Positions 1 to 12,300 of a stretch of 64,000 nucleotides of DNA are shown here, piece after piece (position 1 is the first letter of the stretch; every line of letters begins with the position of its first letter). The notes under the pieces were generated by a model. The model had not been told where the DNA came from and ran no database searches. It saw only the letters and a list, made by a program, of their open reading frames with translations. This stretch comes from Onchocerca volvulus (lineage: Eukaryota > Nematoda > Chromadorea > Rhabditida > Onchocercidae), in NCBI GenBank assembly GCA_000499405.2, contig HG738137.1, forward strand, positions 11,902,121-11,966,120, written 5' to 3'. The translations under genes were made by a program, and so were the position numbers.

Positions 1-3000
1 ATGGATGACGGAAAATTCTACCGTACCTACCGTAACAACACGAACAGTAACCTATAATATGTCATTAAATAATACATTTGGTCCAAAAAGTACATCAGTT
101 ACTGAAAAACAGGTCTTCATTTCGAAATTTACATTTTTTTCAATCAATTCTAATGAAATTATTTTAAATTTCAAAAAAAAAAAGAAAACTTCAGAAATCA
201 ACAAGTTTTTTTTTGATGCTTTTTTTCCATCAAGAAAATTTCATCACCAAAAATATTTTGCAAAAACATTAAGTTAAATTTCTTTACAATTCATTCGATC
301 ATTCTTTTCTTCCAAGAAAAGAAATTAAAAAGATGTTGTAAATAATTAATAATGCATCTGTTTTCTTCCTTATGTCATCATCAAAACGTCATGAATTTCA
401 AATTTTATTTTACATTATACTTCAGACATGTCACGCATTTCACGTTGCTGATGATGGATTCAGCGTTATGAAGGAGATTCAGAATTCGGGTATACCATAC
501 GGGGATAATTTCATAGTTCAATGTACGTACTGTATTATTCGATCAGATAATACGCATTCCAGGCTACTTATACATGGTGCAATGGTACAAAAGAAAAGTA
601 TTTGGGGTATTATTAAAGGTAAGTATTTTAATTTCATTTTTAAATCAATCAATAACGATAGATATGACTTCTTTTTATGATAATAAAATTACTTTTGTAG
701 TTATCGTAGTACCATGTTATATCATTTCTCTTACATTTGTTGATATAGGGATAATTTAAAGTGATATAATAAATGATAACATCAATTTTCGTTATTTTAT
801 TGATTTAATGGGATTGAAAAATAATATACATATATTTAGGGGTTAGTTACATTACAAGATGCAATATGTGTACGATTTTATACAAATTATATGTCATGAA
901 AAAATTATTTTTCGTAGTTAGTTATTACAAACAATGTTTATTCAAAGAAAAATATCTTTGATGGAGATTTTATCAATGGATTAACGATAATTGATAAGAA
1001 TATCACTCAACCAGTTAGAATATAGAACTTTGTTCATAATCATAGCTGAGATATTTTCTGATAGATCAGGTGATGTTTAAAATCCATCGATGACAAATGA
1101 AGGAGCTGAAAGATTAGTTGATGTTTAAAATACATCGATGAGAGAGAAGCCAAAATTCCTTTTTTCCAATCGATAGCGATTCTTTTAATAGTGGGCGTTT
1201 TTTCTTTTTTTTTTTTTTTTTTACCGTATTCCCATCATTTTACATAAGCTAGGTTATAGAGACCGGAAGTATTTGCATGTGAATTAATGTCCGGTCTGTA
1301 TTACCACCGAAGATAAAGCTAGTCGCAAATGAAATCGTAAATAAAGCCAATCGCAAACAAAGATGAGAATTACGTTAGATATGATAAGAATTACGTTATA
1401 TTCATCTTGAATGATGAATCATATGGCAATATAATGTTCTGATTATTTGAAAATATTTACGCTAAAATTATTACGATTTTTTCCGACATGATATAGTAAA
1501 ATGCATGTTTTATATGTATAGCAAGCCAATTTATTAAACTTATTTTTTTCTATAATTCATCTTCAACAAAATACGTAGTAATATTATTTCAATCATGTTA
1601 AATTTGTCTTTTTTTTTATTCGATTGTTCAAGATGTATTGTTTTTCTTTTTTCGAACTTCCGAATTTTCATTTCAGGAATAATTGAAAAAAGTACTTATA
1701 GTGGATTAGAAACCTATTATACGGTATTAGAGGAAACGTTAAAATTACTATGTGAAGGATCAAATGAGCCAAAACAAACTACAGTATTACCAGAATCCGA
1801 AGCAACCAACAGTATAATCAACAATTTAATTCCAAACAAATTATTAAAGGGGTACGCTAATATCGATATTTCATTTTTATCAACTAAAATTGTAGGAATT
1901 GAAAAGCGTAAAAAGAATAAATGAATGCTTCTAATAATGCTTAAGCATATGAATTATTGATTAATACATCGGTATTTTTTTAATCATTTCAAAAATTCAT
2001 GGATTTTATTTTTTTTTTTTTAAATGAAAAAAAGCAGATGAATTTGCAGACATTATTTAGCATATATTTATTTCATACATTGTTTTTATGTCATACTATT
2101 GCATAATTTATGCAGTACTTGCTTTTGCAAGAGTGACTTTTTTTTTTTTCTGTAAAAATTATGAAAATATTTTCAATGAAATGAAAATTAAACGATTTCT
2201 TTTTCTTTTTATCACTACAAAAATTATAAAAAAGTCGCTTTTTATCTTTTAGAAAATTTGACGTAAAGTAATTTGAAACAAACGAATATGAATAAATTAT
2301 TCCATTTTTCTGATACATTTCAAAAGTTTCGATATGAAATTTTGATGTAAAAATTTTGTTATGATAATTAATTATTTTTTTCAAACAATTTCTGATGTCA
2401 ACTAAATTTCACCGAAAAAAAAAAGAAAACAAAAAGAAACCTGGAAATTTCAGATATCAACTAAACATTAAAGAACGGAAATCGGAAGATGTAATGAATT
2501 TTTATAAAACTGCTGGATTAGTTGAGCATTGTTTTGCAAACTTTTCATAAATTTCGAAATGGAAGTTTTTTTTTTAATTAAAAAAAAAAAAAAGCATGCC
2601 AGTTTTTTTAATCTCTGCAGAAATTACATCAGTACCAAAAGCAGATCTGTTACGGAATGCAATACTTCAACAGTTGTTCATTATCAGACACTGATGCTGA
2701 AACCGGTTATCAATTCTGCTGATACAATGAGTCAGTTTTTCAGTATATCTTGCAAATGGGAACTAACAATTATTGCATTTAAACAATCTTATAATGCTTA
2801 CAATAATGCTTACAATGTTGAGAGATACGAATTATCGATTGATTTGTTTCAAAATGACATTAATAATTGATTACTGTCTAAAATAAAAAAAAGGCTAAAA
2901 GAGAATTGCACTTTGACAAAAATCTTATTTACAAATCAATTTTATTACTGAATATAAACAAATCAAAAAATACCATATTACTATTCAAATTTTTAATATT

Positions 3001-4488
3001 TGAGAGAGAAAAAAAAAAACGCGTCCAATTTAATTTACCAATTATGAAAATAAAAATTGTTTTGAATTTAAATTTTAATTCTAATTCAATAATTAACTAT
3101 AACGCTAATTTTTGTATCATTTAATCACTTAAGAAAAATGACACGATATGATGTTAGATATCTTTTAAAATTTTTATAAAATAGATCTCAAAATTTTAAT
3201 GCAATATTTGTAGATAATTTGTAATGATGATACAGTATGAAATACTGATATTTATCTAATCAGCAATCAACTGAATACAGTAATTCAATAATTAATATCG
3301 TTTGGCATACTGTCATTTTCCGTATCACGACATAATCATGATCATAAATGAGCATGTACTCGACGATCGAAATAATCGATCGAACTTAATTAAGAAAATA
3401 AAAATATATCCGAAATATTTTTTCATTCTTATATTTACATTAATTTACACTTAGTTCATATGTTTCACAAATTTAAGTAATAATATAAATTTTCAATTAT
3501 CGATCTTTTGTCTCATTAATTTACATCAATCAATAATTGAATCTTTGCATTATCAATAATGCATTATCTGAGAATCTAATAAAATTTTAACAGAATTATA
3601 GATTGATACAAAAAGACTTGCTTCATTTTTGAAATAATTTTATTAAAAAGAAGAAGTTTTAAAACTTGCGAAAAATTTTAAACTTTTTTTTAAAATTTAT
3701 GATTTGAAACAAAAAAAATAAGAAAAAATATTGTTTTGTTAGATTTTCATTAGCTTTATTATAAAAAAAAAAATACATTTTCTGCATTTAATTTATACAT
3801 ATCTTTTATACATTAATTATCATTATTTGTCATTAAAATTTTTGCAAAATTTTATGAAAATTAAATTTAATGATTTCAGAGGTAATTTCAACAACAATGA
3901 ATGATAATAATTATATTTGTGATAATGCTACAGGAATTACACAACGGATAACAAATGATGCTCAAACACAAACAATACATTATTTTAGCCAAAACGAAAC
4001 GTTTAATTATTCTAATAAATTTATTGTAATTCTGTAAGTTTTTTTTTTTCTTTTTTCTTTTTTTTTAAAAAAGTCTTTAAATTAAAAATATTTCTCATGA
4101 ATTTGATTTGAAGAAGATTTCATAAATATTTAAATACCGTTTAAAAATTTACATTAATGAATATGTGTGAAATAAAATTATTTAGATTTAATTTTAAATT
4201 TTATTGTTAAAAAACATCTGAACTTCTAATTTTAGAATTAGAGAGATTTGATAAATAAATATTTGTAGACATTTTATTTTTTTTTTTAAGCAAAAAATTT
4301 GCGCTCAAAAATTTTCAATTTAATTCCGAAATTTATTTAAATTTTCAATTAAATCGATTATTTATAGGATTTCCATATTAATCTGTTTGCAACTCTTCAC
4401 TTTACTAAAAATCTCATATATTTCGAATATTCAATGCGCCGATTCCCACACAAATTCCGCTTTCACTAAAGCCACCCTACGACAGTAA
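1..4488 (+). CDS. Unrecognised single-pass membrane/surface protein, 5' partial
   Basis: I do not recognise this protein. Six exons join in phase: up to 112, 426-618, 1677-1851, 2621-2742, 3880-4033 and 4368-4488, with GT donors and TTTCAG, CTGCAG or TATAG acceptors. The window cuts the 5' end, so the ATG at 5 may be internal. About 245 residues are visible. The N-terminal part is Ser/Thr-rich with NxS/T sites (NST, NMS, NNT). The middle has scattered cysteines (TCHAF, CTYC, LLCEG). The fifth exon has more sequons. Exons 5 and 6 build one hydrophobic segment (about 20 residues from KFIVILLISI), followed by a short end in TLRQ. This suggests a type I surface protein with a short cytoplasmic tail. 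The stop TAA at 4486-4488 overlaps a perfect GTAAGT donor at 4485; splicing there to about 4610 would only swap the last few residues. A possible AATAAA lies at 5071. Exon calls are by eye, so internal boundaries are moderately sure. Confidence 0.5.
895..1430 (-). repeat. Dispersed repeat, copy 1 (inverted relative to copy 2)
   Basis: The reverse complement of this stretch aligns through most of its length with 8405-8940. Shared blocks include GTAATTCTCATCTTTGTTTG, GACTAGCTTTATCTTC, GAGTGATATTCTTATCAA and the GATTCATCA...TTCAAGATGA start. It lies in the second visible intron of the membrane-protein gene. It also holds its own internal near-duplication: TGATGTTTAAAAT[C/A]CATCGATGA at 1071-1093 and 1119-1141, 48 bp apart. 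No coding potential was seen. It is probably an old non-autonomous element; no terminal repeats were identified. Confidence 0.6.
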
Positions 4489-6313
4489 GTTGATCAAATT
4501 TTGGAAATTTTAATTAATTTATTAAAGATTATTTTAGATGAATTTATATTGTATTAATTAATCTAAACCATTACCAATTAACACCTATTTCTGTAATCCA
4601 AATTTCAGAAATGAAATATTATTAAATGCGAAAAACCTCGAACAATTATCATTAACAAGCAAAAATACCATCTTCAAAAATGATTTATAATTTCCCATTC
4701 CTTTTCGTGATATCAAATTGATTTCAATTTTAGTTGTAAATGAGTAAAATTTTTGAATTTATCGATTTAAAAAACTCTTGGAATTTCTTTCTTTACTTAT
4801 CCAAAAATTCCGTTATTTGTTGAATATCTTTGCCTTATTGGTTCAACAATATTCTGATGTAATGTTATTGCAGCCCAAATGGATGTAATATCAATGCTAT
4901 CAACTTGATTAATTAATTAATTAATTAATTAGAAAACGTTTACTTAAAATTCCGCGATATTTGTTTGAAGAATTATTTTATTTTTGCATATTATTTTGTG
5001 ATGTTAAATTGTTATATTTTTTTCCTACAATTAAATGTTTATCTTTTTGTCTTTCCATTTCTGTAAATGTAATAAATTTCGGTGTGAGTAATTTATTAAA
5101 TGTTATGTTTTAAAATTAAAATGGAAATTTCAATTCTGATACTAATTAAACTTATCAAACTTGGAAATTAATCAAATCAGCCTAATCGAACTTGAAAATT
5201 TTATTTTAATTTTAAGACATTAAAAAAGAAATAAAAATGAAGGAATAAATTGCTTTATTCGTTACAGTTTACTTCCGCAACAATTGGAATTTATGTTTGA
5301 AATGATTATTAAGTAAATTTTTTAGATAATTTACTAAATTACTATGATTCTCATTGAGCAAAATTTATTTTACGCATACTTCGATCCAAATAAAAATAAA
5401 TTGCATATTTTGAAATAGAAAATCAATAATTAAGAAATAACCACAATATCCTATTATATTTATCAATTTTGACAGAAATAACTTACGTAAAATACGAACA
5501 TTTAGACGGATCACGTAAATTCAAAGAAATACATCAAATGTTACGATCTGTTACGTATTTGAATATTTTCAAAATATGATATACCAGGTAATCCCATAAA
5601 AAAATTTGTTTTTACTTTTTATTTTTTATAATAACAAAAAAAATAAATGAAATTTCTGCGTAATAATTTGAAAATAGTGCAAAGGAAGTAATTACATTTC
5701 TAATTAAGTCGAAATCAAGAATTTAAACATCTAATGAATGAAGAGAATAAGATGAATGGTACCGATTTCAGCTTCTTTTTTTCGGTTCTAGACGATTTAT
5801 GAAACGGTAAATCTGGTACAGTTATTGAGTTATTACGTTTAAATATTAATGACTGTTGAGATAAATTACAATCCAAAACTTAACCTGAAAGTACCACGTG
5901 AAAAAACGATCGAAATTTAATTTAAAAATGTCACGTATAAATTTATATTTTTTTTTTTAGTTTTAATAGCATATCGAAGGTGACAATTTTATTGTAATAT
6001 GCTTTTCCTTATTCTCAATCAAACTTCAAATTGTTTTTTTGTTTTTTTTTCTCTTATTATAAGCTCGATTTCAAGTTTTAAATCTGAAAAAAAAATGACT
6101 CGATAAATTAAAATTTTATCAATTATAAAACATTTCAATGAGCAAATTTCATATTGTATATAATAAAATCTGATTTTTTTTTTTGATTGTTAGAAATTTA
6201 AAAAAATTGAAAATAAAGATATGTCATCGAGACAATCATTTCAAATAAAAGGAAAGTCTCGTAAAATTCAAAATAAGAAAAATTCTTCAAATTTAAGAAA
6301 CAAAAACCATAAC
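4489..6313. other. Tail-to-tail intergenic region
   Basis: This is the AT-rich space between two convergent genes. It contains a possible AATAAA for the plus gene at 5071 and a TTTATT (AATAAA on the minus strand) at 5988-5993 for the minus gene. A TTAA-type simple run sits near 4905-4930. A 17-bp word GTCATCGAGACAATCAT at 6223 recurs inside the last exon of the minus gene at 6373. I see no gene here. Confidence 0.6.
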
Positions 6314-9300
6314 TTACAAATTTTCTCGATTTAATGACAAATAATTATCATTCTCCGTATAATTGCTTAACGTGTCATCGAGACAATCATCGTTATCAGT
6401 ATTATCATCATCATTAACTTTAGGGTCATGCAATAAGTTTTCACAATCAATATCAATATCAAATTCTGTATTGGCAGTAAAATACGCTGTCATACCACTT
6501 ACATCACTAATACTCGAAACCTACGAAACAACGATAGGTTCGTTTTTGAATTTATAATTTTTATTTATTTGTTATTTATTGGTTTGTTTATTCTCGCATT
6601 ATCCATAAATCATTCGATGAAAATGTTAGCTCGCCAATGTATGATAAATTTATTTGTTAAATTTAAATTTCAGTTAGATGACATTAAATTTATATATGCT
6701 AGAATTTTAGTGATTAGTCAAAAAAAACAAAAAAAAAAAAAATGAAAATTTTTTCAGTTGATTTCAAATTAAATGAAAGAAAGTTGAGAAAATATGCTAT
6801 CTGACAAAAAGGATTCATTTTTAATTAAACTTCAACATCGGGAATTTTCCAACAATAATTAATAATTATACCATAATGGAAAAGAAATGAAAGAATTATG
6901 CATAACTATTTACACTCATATTTTTCTCGAACTTTGTTTCCTTATTTTCTTCTCGAAAAAATGATATAATTCCAAAAAAAGCAAAAAATTTTATAACAGA
7001 TTCGTTAATATTTCTTGAGATGTAACATTATATCCCGACAAAATATTTTATTATAATGAACAAATTTATTGTAAACAAATAAGACTTCATCTAAGAATAC
7101 ATCAAGAAACAGCAAAATGATTAAATCGGTATAATTTTAAGAATTAGAAAAAAAATAATTTACAAAAAAGTTAAATTGAATTTTTTTCATGTTATTTAGG
7201 ATATAAAAAGTATATAATTATAAAATTAAAAAAAAATAATTTTTCTTTCAACTATTTTTTTCAGACTTCATTAGAATTTTCGTCCGTATTTTACCATCAG
7301 AAAGGAATTCAAAAAAAGAAAAAAAAAAGAAACAATATGAAATTAATGAGAAATAAAATTCCAATGATATAATTAGAAGATGCTGTTGAATATGCTTTTC
7401 TTATTTTACACTTCCATAAAAACTAATCATTATTTTTTAAATTTAAACGAAATAAAATTGGAAATCTCGACAAGTATTTTCATGTAACTAGTAAAAGATG
7501 AAATGCATGCGTGTATCATAAACCTACTCTTGATTTGGCTTCCGGTTGAAGAGTTATTACCGTTTTTGGGGTTAACGAAGTATCTTGTGATTCCGTTGAT
7601 TGGAAATCATTGGCATTTTGGTTTAGCAGTGTCGTATCAAGTTGTTGATCTGGTTCCGGTAAAGCAAAATCATTTTCGACTATAAGCGATCGTTTCTCAT
7701 CTGAAAAAAAAGAAGAGAAACAAGAAAAGTCTAAAAATAAGTCTGATCCAATTAAATTTATCAATAAATTATATTAATAATAGAATGATTGCAAAAAATG
7801 AACAGAAAATTTATTTGGAAAAGTTTCTTAAATTTTAAAAATTTTAAATTATATTTCAAAAAAAATAATGAAATGATAATCATCACCTAAGTCATCAACA
7901 GTCATATTTTCATTATTGAAATATATTTTAATTTACATTATAGACTATTAAGACCAGTCTAAAAATTTTTATCATTATATCATCCATGCCTATCGTAACT
8001 CGTTTTTTGAACTTCTATACCATTAGAAGTTCAAAAAACATAAAATCAAAACCAATTAAGATTTGGTAAAATTTTAAGTTCTCGATGGCCTAATATATTT
8101 TGATAATATTTGATAAATTTGAAACTTTGATTGTTGCAAACATCTTTTTTCTCATTAAAAATTTCAAAAATTCGAGAAACATTTTTTCTCTTACAGTTAA
8201 TTAATAAAGAGTTTTTAAAAAATGTGAAAAAAAATGGAAAAACTTACTGTCACTACCAGTAAGTAATGGTGAATTTTCGGGGCTTTTAGATGAAACTGAA
8301 ATAGAAAAAAAAATTATTCGAATATTTGTCAAAAAAGAGCGAAATAATCCTAGCATAAATATATTCATAAAATAACCAAATTTTGTATTGTAAAAACATT
8401 TCCCCCGATTCATCACATCATTCAAGATGATTGTAAATGAATGTTACCATATTTAATGTAATTCTCATCTTTGTTTGCGACTAGCTTTATTTGCGACTTT
8501 ATTGTCGATTAGCTTTATCTTCAATAGTAAATACCAGGAACTGATTCAAATGCGAATGCCTCCGATCTTACAACCTCACTTATGTACAATGAGTGGAATA
8601 TGATAAATAAACGATCCACTATAAAAAGGATTTCTATCGATTGGAGAGAATAATTCTCGCCCAAAATTGAATCTGATAACTCGATGAGTAGTACTTTTTC
8701 AATTCTATTCTAAATTGGAAGAAAACTCCTTCATCAGCAATTTTCCAAAAAAAAATATCCCTACTATATTAACAAATATCCTTAATATCAACAACTAAGA
8801 AGAATAACTCCATATTCCTAATTTCGAGTGATATTCTTATCAACAATTGTTAACCTATTCAATATCGATAAACTCTCGATCAAAGATCATTATTCTTTGA
8901 ATAATTATTGTCTGTAACAGTTAACAAGGAAAAATGCTTTTTTACGGCAATACTTCATAAGAAAATTTCATTCCATCCGAAGTTTTTAGAAGATAGTCTT
9001 TTTTATTCTCATGTTTTTGAATATATTTGTTTAAAATCTAATAATATATTTGAAATCAAAAATTTTACTAGAAGTTAAATTTACTTACAATTTTAATCAA
9101 ATCTTAATTTTTTATGAAAAATTATTCGAACAGTATGAAAATTTTTAAAAATTTAACCATTCTTTTCGGGATCTTTTGGTGGTGTCCACTGTTGTTGTCG
9201 CTGTTTACGCTTGCACAAAAGGAATCCAGTAACCAGGATTATCAATAAAATTAGTGCAATAAGGAATGGTATTATCCACCCTTAAAAAAAGAAAAAAAAA

Positions 9301-12300
9301 GATGGTAAAGACTAATGAATTAATGAAATATTAATTTAAATTTTCATTAAAATCAATACGAGAAGATATTTTATGATATGCGATAAGATATGTGATAAGA
9401 CTGAATTTCCAATTTGTCTGAATTGAACAAAAAATTCTAAAAATTTAATTAACTCTTCAAATTTACCGTAAATAATTAAATCTTATATAATGCTATTAAA
9501 TATATATGAAATTCTTGATGTGACGCTTATTTAACGTAACTAATTTACGATCAAAATGTACAATATATAGCTATTACTGGAGATTCAAATAATTTCAGAT
9601 AATTAAAAATTCTTTTTTTTAAGTTGAAAATTAATTTTGTACATTCGGTTTTTTCAATTCCTTCGATATCTTTCGCATCATAATTTTTTGATCGTCGAAA
9701 AGATTCAGTGACAAACGGTGAATCCCAAACTGGTGCTGTTACGGTGTTTAATATTGCTGAAATTTTTTAAAATTCGTTTTAAAATTATGTTCAACGATTT
9801 AAATTTTGGAATTTTGAATGAAAATAGTTAACAATCGATAGTAGCTATCATTTTTTGCATCAGAAAATTAAAATTTTCATAATTCTGCAATTTTTTCTGC
9901 AGTTCTTCCACATTGTTTTTAATTTTTCGATTACGTTTTAAATTCAATAAAATTCCAACTTGTTTGAAGGATGCTCAACATATTGACCTTTTGACCTTTT
10001 CCATTTCAGTTATATGAGTAGATAAGTATGAATAGAGTTTTCACAAACATAACCTTCTATGATTTTAATTAAATACACATCTAACAACAAGCTAATTATT
10101 TTAGCTAATTACTTGTCAATTTTTCGAAGTTATTCGAAATAGTCAAAATTTTGTGAGATCTTAAAAATGATAAAATTCATATAAATTCTAATTACATATT
10201 CTAATTAAATGTTATACCTAAGTAGTCATAAAAAAAAAAAAAAAAGATAATCATCTAATGAATCGAAAGAACAATAATAGTTATTGTAATTTTATTCAAA
10301 GAAAATATGTCATAAGTAGAATTAATTGTAAATGTAAAGTAGAAAAAAAGGGAATAACTGATAATAATAAAAATGAAGATGTCAAATATTTACGTGGTAA
10401 ACTTCCAGGAATTAAAAATGAATTACATGCGCCGAGTTGAATTTTATTACCAATAATTGTTACTGAATCAGCAAATTCAAATTCTGATTTATACAAATAT
10501 AAAATAGGCTTAAGACGCATACGTGCAACATTTACGTCAATATCAATATCTGAAAATTAATTTATCGACGGATTATATTTGTTAAGATTTATTATAGATA
10601 TCAAAATTAATATTAATATATTATTTTTCTTATCACTATATTTGTATGATAATCTATAACTATCAATTATTCAATTCATCTCACTTTAATCTATTTAAAG
10701 TTATTCTCAATTAATTTTAAATAAATTAATGAAAAGTATAGTGGCGTTAAAGTTTGGGATATTGAAATAAACATAAAATTAAATACCTTATATGATGGTT
10801 TAATAAAACATCATTACTAATTAATATCATAATTACAAGTATCATCAATTCATGACAATCAAAGAAAATAAACAATAAATAGATCTATACAAATTTTTTT
10901 TAGAGTTGCTTAAATATTTCAGAAATTTCAATCCATCTAAAATAATTTTCTTTTTTCTCTTCAAACATTCGAATCTGAAACTTACTTGATAAACAACCGG
11001 TAAAATTATATTTCACTGTTTTCTTATCACTTCTTTTCATATCTGAAATATCCGCAATGTAAGATCCACCGAAAGAAAATCTGATCGCAGAAGCAAGTGA
11101 TAAACTTGCTGTTAAATCGGATGGAAAATCATATTTCCATGAATCAATCTGAAATCTTGTATAAGAATAAATTTATTTTTTTAAATTTCACCGAATATCC
11201 GTTTTTTATTAAAAAAGATTAATTAAAAAGAAACCATCAAAAATCTAATCATTAATATTGAACAACTAATTCTGTAATCGTGGTTGTTTGCTGCCCTGAT
11301 TATGAGTTATATAAAACTTAAATTTAAATTATTATTTCAAATACTAGAAATTAAAAATTATAAATGCCTAAATGTCTTACCGTCACTTTTAATGATTTAT
11401 TTGTCCGAAATCTTGCATGAAAATAATGTCGATAACCGTCATTGTAATTATATGGAAATGTGTAAACAAATGATACATCGGTTGATGTTATGCCAATATT
11501 TATTGAACCATTTTTGCACAATATTATTTGCATTATTCTAAAACGAAAGGAGCATTTGTTGACGTACGTCTTAGATCTAACGTCATTTATTTTATACACT
11601 TGTTTTGACGGATAAAAATTGTACTTAATGAATTATATAAAACGAAGGGAAATTCTGTGTAGGATAAATCAATTTATATCGATTTTGTTATAAATAAGGT
11701 ACCGTGTGCTATATTTATGCAAGATTAAACGTAACACGAAATAAAGTATAGTGTAATATATTTACATAAGACTAATTAGTTCTCTTCTTATTAAAGCAAA
11801 TCTTAGCAAAATGGAAATTTCACGTTTCACAAACTTGTTATGCGTGAAATAAATTGTTGCAAGTGTTTGTGGTTTTGCCAGCTTCGTTGGTTTTGTCGAT
11901 TTTGTCGTAGAAAATGCAAAACTTAATGTTTGTTCGCCAATTTCATTCCAATCAAAGATTACTTTTTCGAATATTTCAGCTGTCTTTAATACTAATATTG
12001 AATCGCCCGCAAAATATGCTCCATTATCTGAAACGAAAAAATTATTCATTCAATTTAAAAAAAATAATTGGAAAAAGGTTACAGGTTCAGAAAAAAAGCA
12101 AATATGGAAAAATACAATTACGAAATTAAGAAGAGATGAGATGTAAAAATTTAAGGAAATTCTAATTTAAAAGAAAATGCATAAATTTTTAGGTTAGAAA
12201 AAATGAATAAACCGATTTTCGTAATTATATTGTTGCTTTCATTAGTTTACAAATATGTATGCGTAATTCAGCATGATATGACTATCACGTAGAACGTGAT

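Larger units (their letters stand above)
6314..9756 (-). other. Caspr-like gene: stalk, transmembrane helix and cytoplasmic tail
   Basis: Exons 9643-9756, 9158-9280, 8248-8295, 7528-7700 and 6314-6520. A short stalk leads into the helix IIPFLIALILLIILVTGFLL and the stop-transfer CKRKQRQQQ. The tail is about 157 residues and very acidic near the end (a DDDNTDNDD run). It ends ...NYLSLNRENL. I see no EYFI/EWLI-type PDZ ligand as in vertebrate Caspr. The stop TAA (6314-6316) overlaps a GTAAGT on the minus strand, so a further 3' exon is possible. Confidence 0.75.
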
